Shown in pieces: positions 1-8,520 of a stretch of DNA of 64,000 bases. The notes beneath the pieces were generated by a model. It worked only from the letters and a program-made list of their open reading frames with translations. It made no database searches and had not been told where the DNA came from. Within the stretch, counting starts at the first letter, position 1; every line of letters begins with the position of its first letter. Origin of the DNA: Bacteroidia bacterium. Its GTDB lineage: Bacteria; Bacteroidota; Bacteroidia; J057; JADKCL01. Position numbers and translations under genes: made by a program. The stretch is taken from NCBI GenBank assembly GCA_020635905.1, contig JACJYV010000006.1, positions 1 through 64,000 on the forward strand, in the 5' to 3' direction.

Positions 1-368
1 CAAAAATGGGCCATACAGCCTATGAACAGGGTGGTTGCTCAAGAGTTTGGTGGGATGGAGTCCCGCTGGGGCTTCTCACCTGTTCCAGGGAACAGGGTTT
101 GACCTTGTAGCCCAGATTCAAATTAATTCTCGCGGTTGAACCATGTTCAGAAATGCTCTTTTCCAGATTGTCCGAGCTTTTCTCTCAAGCTACACCCAAA
201 TCTCGATTGCATCTGCTGTTACCCGAAGGTTTTAGCCGAACCCAAGGGGTTCGAAGGTAGTCCCGGAGGGACGCCACATTTGTAGCCTGGGGCGTGAGCC
301 CCGGGTATGATCGCACGGTGAAATGAGCCCCGTAGGGGCGGCACCTAATCCTTATTTTCAGAAATCCA
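1..368. repeat. Gene-free start of window with clustered short hairpins
   Basis: No supportable gene lies before the acetyltransferase. Between about 225 and 350 there is a run of small perfect stems, including AACCC/GGGTT-like arms, GTCCC-GGA-GGGAC, CCTGGGG/CCCCGGG and GCCCC-GTA-GGGGC. This stacked, GC-rich hairpin pattern is typical of dispersed intergenic repeats in many environmental bacteria. An open frame crossing it on the minus strand has no credible protein features. Nothing recognisable was found in 1-180. Confidence 0.5.
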
Positions 369-911
369 TCACCCCGGCAGCAGTTCAAACAGGATGGCGG
401 GTACCCCATCGGGATCTTCCTCTGCGCTGATGTGTTTCAGCACCTGAAAGCCGTTGCGCTGCAGGATGCGGATCGATTTTTCATTTTCCGCGTGGGTATA
501 GGCGCGGATCACCTGCATGTCCAGTTTGCGGAAGGCAAACTGGATGATGGTTTCGAGGGCCTCCTGCATGTAGCCTTTGCCCTGGAAGGCTGGCAGCAAT
601 TCGAAGCCCACATCGGCTTTTTCCCGTTCGAGGGACAGGTTCCAGAGGCAAATGGTGCCAATCATTTCGGGTTGATCTTTGAGGGCCATGGCCCAGTAAT
701 ACCATTCGCCCCTCTCCACGCCGCGGTTGATCTTCTGGATGAATTCGCGTGCGCCCGCCAGTTCGACCGGCAGCGGCCGGTCGAGGTACTTTGTGACCTC
801 CAGGTCGGTATGCAGGGCAAAGACCGTGCGGTCGTCGGACAGGTTGAGGGCGCGCAACATGAGGCGCGGCGTACTCAGCAAAGGAAAGGCCTGGGGCCGG
901 GAATCGATCAT
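369..911 (-). CDS. GNAT family N-acetyltransferase (RimJ/RimL-like)
   Basis: The 180-residue protein is a GCN5-related N-acetyltransferase of the RimJ/RimL (Acetyltransf_3) type, expected to move an acetyl group from acetyl-CoA to an amine. It opens with the usual TPRLMLRAL strand. The acetyl-CoA loop is visible as LLPAFQGKGYMQEAL, and the family's late motif reads ENEKSIRILQRNGFQ. Length fits a single GNAT domain. The ATG at 911 is preferred over an in-frame TTG six bases upstream. No neighbour suggests the substrate; a tRNA, ribosomal protein or small-molecule target are all possible. It is transcribed away from the lipoprotein group that follows. Confidence 0.85.
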   Translation of the reverse strand: MIDSRPQAFPLLSTPRLMLRALNLSDDRTVFALHTDLEVTKYLDRPLPVELAGAREFIQKINRGVERGEWYYWAMALKDQPEMIGTICLWNLSLEREKADVGFELLPAFQGKGYMQEALETIIQFAFRKLDMQVIRAYTHAENEKSIRILQRNGFQVLKHISAEEDPDGVPAILFELLPG

Positions 912-1137
912 GCCCAAAGTTGGTGAATCCGGGGTGGGTTTGCAAGGGGGGGATGGCGAGAACTGGCTTGCGGCTTCAGTTTAGGCCACTACCTGTCGTG
1001 GCCTAACAAAAGGGGGGAACCAGCGCTTGGTAGCTCCTTTTGAAATGGAATCAGGGGCTTCAAGTCCTTTTTCCCCTATTTTGATAAAAGTCATTTCCCC
1101 GGCTCCATTCTTTTTCTTCCTTGACAAAAAATTGAAC

Positions 1138-1836
1138 ATGAAAAAATTAACTCCACTACTTCTTTGTATGCTATGGGTGTTTGGTTGCGGAAACCCTGCT
1201 GAATCGCAATCCAAAACAGAAAAAGGTTTACCCGCCGAAAGTCCTCCCTCCGGGAAGGATTCTGTTGAATATTACTATTCCGGGGTTACTAATTTTTTTG
1301 AATTGGATGAGGAAACAGGTTTTCAGGAAAAAACCCTATATGCACAAAGAAATTTTCCGCCCGCAGTAGGTTTTACATTTATTTTTAGCTCATTCAATTC
1401 CGCCAATGACTTTATTGCAAGATCAAATGCACGAGATATTCCTGATCTCGGGATTTTCGAAGGGGATCGGATAGCCTCCCACGAATTTGATCTGGAGGGG
1501 ATATTTATCGCCAGCGGCAAGGACACATCCGAATTTTTACCTAAAGCGAGGGAGGCATCCAGGCAATTATCCCAATTCATCAACTATTACGAAATCAATG
1601 ATCCTGCTTTAATTTGCGCATTTTATGCTTACAGCCCATATTCCTGGGATCACTTTTATCAACGATTCGATTACATTGCCAGAAATTTTTCAGAAGAAGT
1701 AGCTGCAGCATTAGCGGCAAGTAAAGAAGAAAATTTTGAATGGTTACAAAACAACGAATTTCAATATGCTGTCCGGCGGTTATGGAAGGACAAATGGAGG
1801 AATTACCATGATCTGGAAGGCCCATTTGACCAATAG
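1138..1836 (+). CDS. Lipoprotein of unknown function
   Basis: The 232-residue product starts with MKKLTPLLLCMLWVFGCG, a clear lipoprotein signal with the lipidated Cys at residue 18, so it is anchored on the periplasmic side of a membrane or at the surface. I chose the ATG at 1138 because the longer frame from 1027 would put 37 unlikely residues in front of the signal peptide. The mature part is acidic and aromatic-rich and shows no family I recognise. It is followed by a convergent lipoprotein gene on the other strand. Base composition is AT-richer than the metabolic genes further along, as for the next three genes. Confidence 0.7.
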   Translation: MKKLTPLLLCMLWVFGCGNPAESQSKTEKGLPAESPPSGKDSVEYYYSGVTNFFELDEETGFQEKTLYAQRNFPPAVGFTFIFSSFNSANDFIARSNARDIPDLGIFEGDRIASHEFDLEGIFIASGKDTSEFLPKAREASRQLSQFINYYEINDPALICAFYAYSPYSWDHFYQRFDYIARNFSEEVAAALAASKEENFEWLQNNEFQYAVRRLWKDKWRNYHDLEGPFDQ

Positions 1837-2000
1837 AGTAAAATACTTTCTTCATTCTCACTCATTGAGCAGGAGGAAGCGACCTTTTCGCCAAGCCCGC
1901 CCATTGATCCCTACCCTTCCAATTTACCCCTTTTTGGAATTCCCCTTCAGGGATTATTTCCATAAAGATTTTCTTCGTTTACCCTGACCATACTGTCCAC

Positions 2001-2582
2001 CTATTTTTTGAAATATCCCTCCGGGTTTTCCTGGCGAAACTCCCAGCTTTTATTCCCGTTTCGCCAAAATTTCATTTTCCCATTAAAGATTATTTCCCTT
2101 TCAGGGGAATCCCCGAGAAATCCATCGATCCGGGTGATCACGGTTGCGCTATCCTGATCAAGTTGTACAAAATTAATCTCTCCGGACAGAGAATGGTAAT
2201 CTTTAGGTGGGGACCATGCACTTTCAAACTGTGCCCTGAGGTCAAATGATGGATGATGGAGGGGATAATTGAAACCTCTTTGGATGGATTCAGGATTGGG
2301 TAGGGTAATGATCAAAGATTTCGAAAACTCTTCATCCTTCGCCAGCCAATCATCATAAACCAACTGAAAAAATAATACCTGATTTCCTTCCGTCAGCTTT
2401 TCAATTTCCCATCGGCTCTTCACCAGGGAGGAGTCATAAATTCTGCAATAAATACTGAGATTGGGTGCGGGGCAAATGAGCGTAGGATCCGCCAGTGGAG
2501 TCGTTGGCTGTTTTGGGTTTTCACCACAGGCTATTATGAAACAGCTAAAAAAGAGACAGAGGAGATGGACTGGGTATTTCAT
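2001..2582 (-). CDS. Lipoprotein of unknown function
   Basis: The 193-residue product begins with MKYPVHLLCLFFSCFIIACG, a lipoprotein signal with Cys at residue 19. The rest contains three further Cys-linked or aromatic segments (CPAPNLSIYCRIYD near residue 38) and a predicted beta-rich body. No domain is recognised. It converges on the preceding lipoprotein gene and is divergent from the next one, so it is probably transcribed alone. Confidence 0.65.
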   Translation of the reverse strand: MKYPVHLLCLFFSCFIIACGENPKQPTTPLADPTLICPAPNLSIYCRIYDSSLVKSRWEIEKLTEGNQVLFFQLVYDDWLAKDEEFSKSLIITLPNPESIQRGFNYPLHHPSFDLRAQFESAWSPPKDYHSLSGEINFVQLDQDSATVITRIDGFLGDSPEREIIFNGKMKFWRNGNKSWEFRQENPEGYFKK

Positions 2583-2936
2583 GGGGTTTTCAGGGGAGCG
2601 GGGGGTGAAGAGCCAGCAGTTGTTTGATTAAATAATAATTTCTGTGTCTTGCTATGACCTTTTTGTTTTTCAACCTTCATCTGGCTTGTTCGAGGATTAC
2701 AACTCCAAATCACCGTTTTCCTTTTTTTACTGATTCACTTTCCTTGATCAAAACTGGCCAATACAAGCTTTGGTGCTATTTTATAATAAAGTGCATTGGA
2801 CCCGTTACCTCCCCCCCAATTTACAAAACCCACCCCAACTTCCAATCGCCTGAACCCCAAATCCCCCCTCAACAAAACCTTCCCTATCCCAGCAAAAATC
2901 CCGATATTCAAATCAGAACCCTCAATTCAATCCTTT
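2583..2936. other. Gene-free divergent intergenic region
   Basis: This stretch separates a minus-strand and a plus-strand lipoprotein gene and should hold both promoters. It has a strikingly pyrimidine-rich plus strand from about 2800 to 2900 (many CCCC and CCAA runs). I cannot place a -33/-7 promoter with confidence. Frames that run through it into the next gene lack coding character. Confidence 0.4.
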
Positions 2937-3659
2937 ATGAACAGCTTCCCAATTCAATCCCTGATCCTGTTCCTGCTGGTTATCTTCGGCATGGTAGCTT
3001 GTAATCAGGGTTCAGCCAGTAAAAACGCTCACCCCGTCGGGGAAAATGAAAATGTACCAGAATTGAGCGATTCGCCCGAAAAATCAGAAAATCAATTCCG
3101 CAATCGCTCTCCCCTGAACGATACGCTGGATTTTTATTATTTCCCATATGGCGAACTCTGCGGAAAATGTCAGACCATGGGAATTCCCTTCAGAAACCCA
3201 TTTGCGCTTTTCTTCAAAGGGGGCTACATGCTTTTGCACTATACCTTGTCGTTCAAATCCCAGTTTATTGTCCTGATCACAACCTCCGCAGGGGTGGAAG
3301 AAATTCAGGTAAACGGAAGCAAATTGGGCGGAGCAAGAGGGGATGCAGGTCCTGTGATTGAGGCGGGATTCGTAACCTGGTCCGATTCGGGCGTAAAAAT
3401 CATATATGAAGGGGTGGATCGAAGCTATGACCATGAAAAACTCATAAATTCCCCTTACAAATCCTATCACCAGGTTGAAAGGAAAGGTGGATCCGTGTTT
3501 CACTTCATTTTTGAAGATTATCTGTCTCCCCAAAAAGAACTAAACTTTGAAGATTGGAAAGACGAGGCACTGGTCCTTGAATTTACCAATTACCCTTACG
3601 CAAATAAGGTTTTTGTGAGGTATAAAAATGAGGAAGTGGAATTTGAGAACCAGCAATAA
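2937..3659 (+). CDS. Lipoprotein of unknown function
   Basis: The 240-residue product begins at an internal ATG giving MNSFPIQSLILFLLVIFGMVAC, a convincing lipoprotein signal peptide. Frames extending upstream to 2796 translate a low-complexity proline-rich segment and are not used. The mature protein has a short CGKCQ pair of cysteines around residue 73 and a beta-rich body. I do not recognise the family. It is followed after 22 bp by another lipoprotein gene in the same direction, so the two may be one operon. Confidence 0.65.
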   Translation: MNSFPIQSLILFLLVIFGMVACNQGSASKNAHPVGENENVPELSDSPEKSENQFRNRSPLNDTLDFYYFPYGELCGKCQTMGIPFRNPFALFFKGGYMLLHYTLSFKSQFIVLITTSAGVEEIQVNGSKLGGARGDAGPVIEAGFVTWSDSGVKIIYEGVDRSYDHEKLINSPYKSYHQVERKGGSVFHFIFEDYLSPQKELNFEDWKDEALVLEFTNYPYANKVFVRYKNEEVEFENQQ

Positions 3660-3681
3660 AAGCGAGAGATTGCTGATTAGT

Positions 3682-4266
3682 ATGAAAATGTACGCAGGCC
3701 GCTGGCCCATCCTGAGAAATCTGGCTTTGAAAAACACCCTGGGTGCTCTGCTCATGTTGATATCCGGACTCCTTTTAATGGTTGGCTGTCGGGAATCCAA
3801 ACCAGAGACCGCAGAAATCCCTTTACCTGAATTAACAAAAATCCTGAATTCCCAAATTTTGCTCCTGAAGTTTGAACACGGGATAATTTTCAGGGATTAT
3901 GAGGGGAATAAGGCTAAAGCGGATGTTTCCGAACTGATTTCAATTCTCAGTGCTTTGAAGGAATTTGAGATCAAAAAAGCAAGGCTGGAGGAGTTTACTT
4001 TTCAGAGCAAAGAATGTGGAGGAAAGCTCACCAAAACCTGGCTGGGTCCTGATTTTCAACTGAGAATTTCGCAGTTGATGGTCAATAAAATCAGAATTCA
4101 GGAAATCAACATTCGGGCAGAAGGCTTGAGGGCTGAATTTCTGTTTGCCAATGATGGCCCTCTGGATTACCTCAAGGTAAATGAAAAGCGGTATCAGGCA
4201 ATTTACGAATCCAGGATGATCGGACTCGATGAGGCGATTTCCTTGTATTGGGCAACCGGGTGTTGA
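3682..4266 (+). CDS. Lipoprotein of unknown function
   Basis: The 194-residue product starts at the ATG at 3682, 22 bp after the preceding stop. Its hydrophobic segment (ALLMLISGLLLMVGC) ends in a lipobox Cys, preceded by a longer, basic N-region than usual. The mature part is charged and alternates short hydrophobic stretches; it ends in LYWATGC. No family is recognised. An alternative in-frame ATG at 3628 would overlap the preceding gene by 32 bp. The spacing suggests co-transcription with the preceding lipoprotein. Confidence 0.6.
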   Translation: MKMYAGRWPILRNLALKNTLGALLMLISGLLLMVGCRESKPETAEIPLPELTKILNSQILLLKFEHGIIFRDYEGNKAKADVSELISILSALKEFEIKKARLEEFTFQSKECGGKLTKTWLGPDFQLRISQLMVNKIRIQEINIRAEGLRAEFLFANDGPLDYLKVNEKRYQAIYESRMIGLDEAISLYWATGC

Positions 4267-4459
4267 GGGGGAGAGGAAATTTTGCTTTTTGTTTATTATA
4301 ACGGCATTTGAGAACAATTTGTCTCTCAGGATTAACGGGTTTCCTGCAATACCTCACAAACCTCCCCGGTCCGTGCGATTTTCCTGACAACTAATCCTCT
4401 ACTTCCCTCCCAAAATCCCCAAACTGCCCTCCAGGCCTTCCTGGGCACTTTTTCAATAC

Positions 4460-4942
4460 TTCCGAAGTCTGCTAAAGTACTTCCGAGCTCTGCTAAAGTA
4501 CTTCCGAAGTCTGCTAAAGTACTTCCAAGCTCTGCTAAAGTACTTCGGAAGTCTGCTAAAGTACTTCCGAGCTCTGCTTAAGTACTTCGGAGCTCTGCTA
4601 AAGTACTTCCGAAGTCTGCTTAAGTACTTCCGAGCTCTGCTAAAGTACTTCGGAAGTCTGCTAAAGTACTTCCGAGCTCTGCTAAAGTACTTCCGAAGTC
4701 TGCTAAAGTACTTCCGAGCTCTGCTAAAGTACTTCCGAGCTCTGCTAAAGTACTTCGGAGCTCTGCTAAAGTACTTCGGAGCTCTGCTAAAGTACTTCCG
4801 AAGTCTGCTAAAGTACTTCCGAGCTCTGCTAAAGTACTTCCGAGGTCTGCTAAAGTACTTCCGAAGTCTGCTAAAGTACTTCCGAGCTCTGCTAAAGTAC
4901 TTCGGAAGTCTGCTTAAGTACTTCGGAGCTCTGCTAAAGTAC
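4460..4942. repeat. 21-bp tandem array, 23 units
   Basis: Twenty-three consecutive units of exactly 21 bp fit the pattern TTCCGAAGTCTGCTAAAGTAC, with variation mainly at CCG/CGG, AAGT/AGCT and TAAA/TTAA. Units with GAAGT and GAGCT often alternate. Each unit junction forms the 8-bp palindrome AAGTACTT only in the TTAA variants, and AGTACT in all; many units also carry GAGCTC. Because the unit is a multiple of three with no length change, one frame per strand stays open through the whole array (plus-strand heptad F-R-S-L-L-K-Y). That plus frame is open from about 4388 to 5099 but has no ATG. Degenerate copies trail to about 4980. The surrounding 4267-5050 has no other gene. Confidence 0.95.
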
Positions 4943-5050
4943 TTCAGTAAGTACTTAAAAGTACTTTGGAAGTACTTTCAGAATGCCGGGTCAGGCGGAT
5001 TCAGGCCGGGCTTCCAATCTCCCATCCACTCCATTGCCCGCATAAACCCC

Positions 5051-5087
5051 AAAAAAACATCCCCATGGCCGGCCGACCATGGGGATG
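5051..5087 (-). terminator. Rho-independent terminator of the glycine-rich T9SS gene
   Basis: A perfect 11-bp stem (CATCCCCATGG at 5058-5068 and CCATGGGGATG at 5077-5087) encloses an 8-base loop. Read on the minus strand it is followed by seven Ts (5051-5057). It lies 24 bp after the stop of the minus-strand gene at 5111. Confidence 0.9.
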
Positions 5088-5110
5088 CTGTGATAGGGTA
5101 AGACTCCGGC

Positions 5111-6964
5111 TTACTGCTGATCAATGATCAGTTTTTGCAGTGCATGGCCCGTGGGGGTGGTGATGCGCACAAAGTACACCCCGGTAGCCAGCTGGTTGAG
5201 GTCGAGTTCGACCACCGACTGACGGGTAAAGCTCACCTGCTGCAGACGCTGTCCTTGCAGGCTGAGGAGTTCCAGAGTACCGTTTTCGATTACCTGAGAA
5301 AGATCCACTTTCACCTGGCTGCGGGCCGGATTGGGATATACCTTCACCGACAGGCCTGCCTGGAGGGGGGCAGTACCCAAAACGATTACCGTGGTGCAGG
5401 CCGAAGTGTCCTCGGTACAATTATTTTTGTTCATAATAACTGCATAGGTACCGTTAACAACCGGAGTAAACGACTGGTTGGTGGCTCCCGGCACGGCTGC
5501 GTAATTGTCATTGCAATCAACCCACCGGTAAGTAACCCCGGTGGCAATTGCAGTCAGGGTCACGCCATTCTGGGTTACCAGGGTGTTGATGGGGGTGCCA
5601 TCCACGGTTGTGATCACGATGGAGTCGCAGCCCATGGCCGAGGTAAGCATGCTGGTGTGAGATACCACGCCCGTGATGTTGGTGGCGGTAAAGCCATCCG
5701 GGAAGACGTAGTCCTCCCCGGCACACACTTCTATGTTTTCCGTGGTGGTGGTGGGCAGAATCACATTCACGGTGGTGGAAAGGGTGCTGTCACAACCGTA
5801 ATTGGAGTAAAACTGGCTCACATAGGTCACCGCGGCATTGATACTGTCCATGGTGGTGCTGTCGGCAAAGGTGTAGCTTCCGCCCTGGCAGATCCAGACC
5901 GTGTCAAAGGCACTGTACACCGGATTGACCGTGATGGATACGGTGTAGCCAGGGCAATCCTGGATGGTGTCGGTGCTGAAGAGGCTGTAAATGGTGGTGC
6001 CCAGCGGAGGAGTAAATACCGCGCCATTGGTTACGCCATTGTCCCAGGTGATCACTCCTGAGCCGTTGGAAGTACCGGAAAGGGTGATGGTATCGCCCTG
6101 GCAAAGGGTGGTGGAATTGCTGAAGGTAACCTGGGGTTGAGCACAGAGGAGAGTGACGGTCACTTCGCCGTTGCCGTTTTTGTAACCCTGGGTGTGGGTC
6201 ACGTTGGTGGCCAGGGTAGGGTGGGAATAGCTGCTGCCGCCGCCGCCGCCTGCCCAGGAACCGCCGCCGCCGCCGTAGAGACCTGCGCCGCCGCCGCCGC
6301 CTGAGGTACCGCTTCCCCCGTCTCCGCCGGTGCCAAGGGATCCGGCTGAACCGGGATTATAGCCGGTATACACCCCGCCGGCGCCGCCGGCGGAGGGAGA
6401 ACCTGCTTTGCCTGCATAGCTGGCGCCTACGTTATTATTGGAGGCGCCATCCTGACCGGTGAGGTTACCGCCGTCGCCGCCGTTGTCGCCACCGGCAAAG
6501 TAGTTGAGGGCTGAGCCCCCGCCGCCGCCTGCGACCAGTACCCGGTCGCCCAGGGCCGTGCCGCCGATGCGGATGTCAGAGGCGCCGCCGCCGCCGCCGC
6601 CGTTGTAGGTGCCCTGCTGTCCGCCGGTGCCGCCGCCGTTATAGCCGCCCGCTCCGGACAAACCTGTACTGGCATCGGTACCGCGACCGCCCACATAGAT
6701 GTTGAGCACCTGACCGGGAGTCACCGCCAGGGTGGCCTCCACCCGGCCCCCGTCACCGGGAATTTGCAGGGTACCTTGCTGGGTGCCGTTGATACTGTAG
6801 CCCCCGCTGGCACCCGACATATCGATCAATACCGAATAGACGCCTGCAGGGATAGTGTAGGTTTGCATCGCTCCGGTATAGGAGAAGGTGGTCGAGGTTT
6901 GAGCAAAAACCTGAACCATCCAGAGCAACGCAATGGACAATAAAATTGTAAATTTTGTTTTCAT
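5111..6964 (-). CDS. Glycine-rich secreted protein with T9SS C-terminal sorting domain
   Basis: The 617-residue product has an N-terminal signal peptide (MKTKFTILLSIALLWMVQVF, then AQ). Residues about 25-280 form a glycine-rich domain with many GGxGG and GGGGG stretches, as in Bacteroidota glycine-rich exoproteins. Two or three Ig/PKD-like segments with paired cysteines follow. The last ~75 residues are a type A T9SS sorting domain: VYPNPARSQVKVDLS near its start and GVYFVRI near the end. The protein is therefore expected to cross the outer membrane by T9SS and be released or attached to the surface. The ATG at 6964 is chosen because it starts the signal peptide and follows an AGAGGA ribosome site; the frame runs further upstream without coding character. 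A strong terminator follows. Confidence 0.88.
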   Translation of the reverse strand: MKTKFTILLSIALLWMVQVFAQTSTTFSYTGAMQTYTIPAGVYSVLIDMSGASGGYSINGTQQGTLQIPGDGGRVEATLAVTPGQVLNIYVGGRGTDASTGLSGAGGYNGGGTGGQQGTYNGGGGGGASDIRIGGTALGDRVLVAGGGGGSALNYFAGGDNGGDGGNLTGQDGASNNNVGASYAGKAGSPSAGGAGGVYTGYNPGSAGSLGTGGDGGSGTSGGGGGAGLYGGGGGSWAGGGGGSSYSHPTLATNVTHTQGYKNGNGEVTVTLLCAQPQVTFSNSTTLCQGDTITLSGTSNGSGVITWDNGVTNGAVFTPPLGTTIYSLFSTDTIQDCPGYTVSITVNPVYSAFDTVWICQGGSYTFADSTTMDSINAAVTYVSQFYSNYGCDSTLSTTVNVILPTTTTENIEVCAGEDYVFPDGFTATNITGVVSHTSMLTSAMGCDSIVITTVDGTPINTLVTQNGVTLTAIATGVTYRWVDCNDNYAAVPGATNQSFTPVVNGTYAVIMNKNNCTEDTSACTTVIVLGTAPLQAGLSVKVYPNPARSQVKVDLSQVIENGTLELLSLQGQRLQQVSFTRQSVVELDLNQLATGVYFVRITTPTGHALQKLIIDQQ

Positions 6965-7341
6965 AAAAATCCTCTCTTTTAATTTATTATCCCTGAAATT
7001 AAAAAATTTCACAGGAAATAGGGCAGAATTCTGGAAATGAATATCCACAACCTATATATATGGTTGACAGAAGACATTTGAGTTGAACAGGTGGGGAAAA
7101 TCTCTTCCGCACAGCGTTCAGGACTCTTTCACAGGAGAGCATTGCCCCCATTGGACAAAAACCCGAAAACTTCCAATCAAAAAGCTTTGTGTCATGGGTA
7201 ACCTTTTAACACTTTGTGATTTCTTGCGGTGAATTTTTGGTCCCGAGTCCCGGGTTTCCCCAAAAAAAATCTTTTCCCATTAGAAACCTCCTGACCACTA
7301 CAGTGTGCTCTGTGGCCCTGTGTTTAAAAACCTACTCTGCA
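6965..7341. other. Gene-free upstream region
   Basis: This stretch lies upstream of the minus-strand glycine-rich gene and downstream of the next minus-strand gene. A short inverted repeat, CAACC/GGTTG around nine A/T bases (7048-7066), sits about 85 bp before the start codon and could be an operator or part of the promoter region. No -33/-7 pair was placed with confidence. No gene is supported here. Confidence 0.4.
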
Positions 7342-8412
7342 TTACCAGAATTTCCCCAGATAATAAAAAACCGGCTTTTGCAGCCCCACCTGGCTGGTGA
7401 CCACATCCAGGTCCACATCGTAATCCTTCACATTGCGGTCGGAAACAGTCTTGCGCTCTCCTTTGTAAAGGCCCTGCAGCCGGCCATTGTAATCCTTGTA
7501 GGCAATCACCTCATTGTCCATCTTCCAGGATTCAGGCTGATAAGACTCCATGGTATAGATATTGCCGTCGTAATAGACTTTAAACTGATTTCCCTTGTCG
7601 ATCCAGGTGAGGATGTGGTCCTTGACCGTGTACTGGCGGGGCGGAATGATGTCGAGTTCGGTAAACATACCCCGTTCAAAAACCTTGAATGAGCTGTCCT
7701 GGGCCACATAGGCCACCATATCGTCGCCCGTTTGGTAGGATTTGGGCGGAAAAGACTCGACCAGAATGGGCATCCCGTCGTGCCAGATCTTGAAGCGGGC
7801 GTAATTGTCCACGTAAGCCACCAGATTGCGGCCCACCTTATAACTTTCCGGCGGCACCGCCTCGATCATTTCGGCCACTCCGTGGTAAAAAACCTTGAGT
7901 TGGTCCACATTATTGATATAGGCCACAATGGTCTTGCCGACCTTCAGTTCCTTGACCGGGAAGGTCTCCAACTGGCGCATCTCCCCTTTATACCAAACCA
8001 TGAAGAAATTAAAGTAATCAAACATGGCCACAATGGAATCGCCGTAGGCATATTGCGGTCCCGACCAGGCCCCCAGACGGTTGATCTTGCCGTTTTCGAA
8101 GGTATAGAAGGTACTGCCCAGTCCGAAAAAGAGCAGGTTGTCGGTCACGTGGTAAAAATCGGGGATATTCTCAGTGAGAATGCGGGATTTGCCCTGGTAA
8201 TAAGCTTTCAACTGACCCACTTTGGAGATATAGGCCACATAATTGCGGGAGACCACATACTCCTGAACGGGTTGGGTTTCAAGTTTGGTGAATTTACCCT
8301 GGTCAAATACCCAAAAGTAATTCTGGAAATCCACATAGGCGCCCAAACCCTGGGCAGCCGAGGTTCCGGCAAACAAGCAAATCAGAAGCAGGGTAATCAA
8401 TGAAATTCTCAT
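7342..8412 (-). CDS. Exported repeat protein, beta-propeller-like, function unknown
   Basis: The 356-residue product has a signal peptide (MRISLITLLLICLFAGTSAAQ) when started at the ATG at 8412. The body consists of about eight to nine repeats of roughly 45-48 residues, each with a core like VAYINNVDQLKVFYHG followed by a PPxSYxVG-type linker. The regular strand-turn pattern suggests a beta-propeller or WG-like solenoid; this is inferred from spacing, not from a recognised family. The last repeat is divergent. It lies just downstream of, and on the same strand as, the DUF1571/LysM gene (108 bp apart), so the two may be co-transcribed and act together in the cell envelope. Confidence 0.65.
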   Translation of the reverse strand: MRISLITLLLICLFAGTSAAQGLGAYVDFQNYFWVFDQGKFTKLETQPVQEYVVSRNYVAYISKVGQLKAYYQGKSRILTENIPDFYHVTDNLLFFGLGSTFYTFENGKINRLGAWSGPQYAYGDSIVAMFDYFNFFMVWYKGEMRQLETFPVKELKVGKTIVAYINNVDQLKVFYHGVAEMIEAVPPESYKVGRNLVAYVDNYARFKIWHDGMPILVESFPPKSYQTGDDMVAYVAQDSSFKVFERGMFTELDIIPPRQYTVKDHILTWIDKGNQFKVYYDGNIYTMESYQPESWKMDNEVIAYKDYNGRLQGLYKGERKTVSDRNVKDYDVDLDVVTSQVGLQKPVFYYLGKFW

Positions 8413-8520
8413 CCCGGTAAAGTTCTGCAAGGGAATAAAGAGGGAAAATGGAAAACGTAATGCACTTCTCATCGGGATTTTTTGAATGAGTCAAAGCAAA
8501 AACCGCACCAATTCGCCCGT

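Noticed and set aside
185..409. Minus-strand open frame in the first 400 bases
   Set aside because: It crosses a cluster of short hairpins and overlaps the end of the acetyltransferase gene.
4460..4942. CRISPR array
   Set aside because: Units are contiguous 21-bp repeats with no unique spacers, and no cas genes are near.
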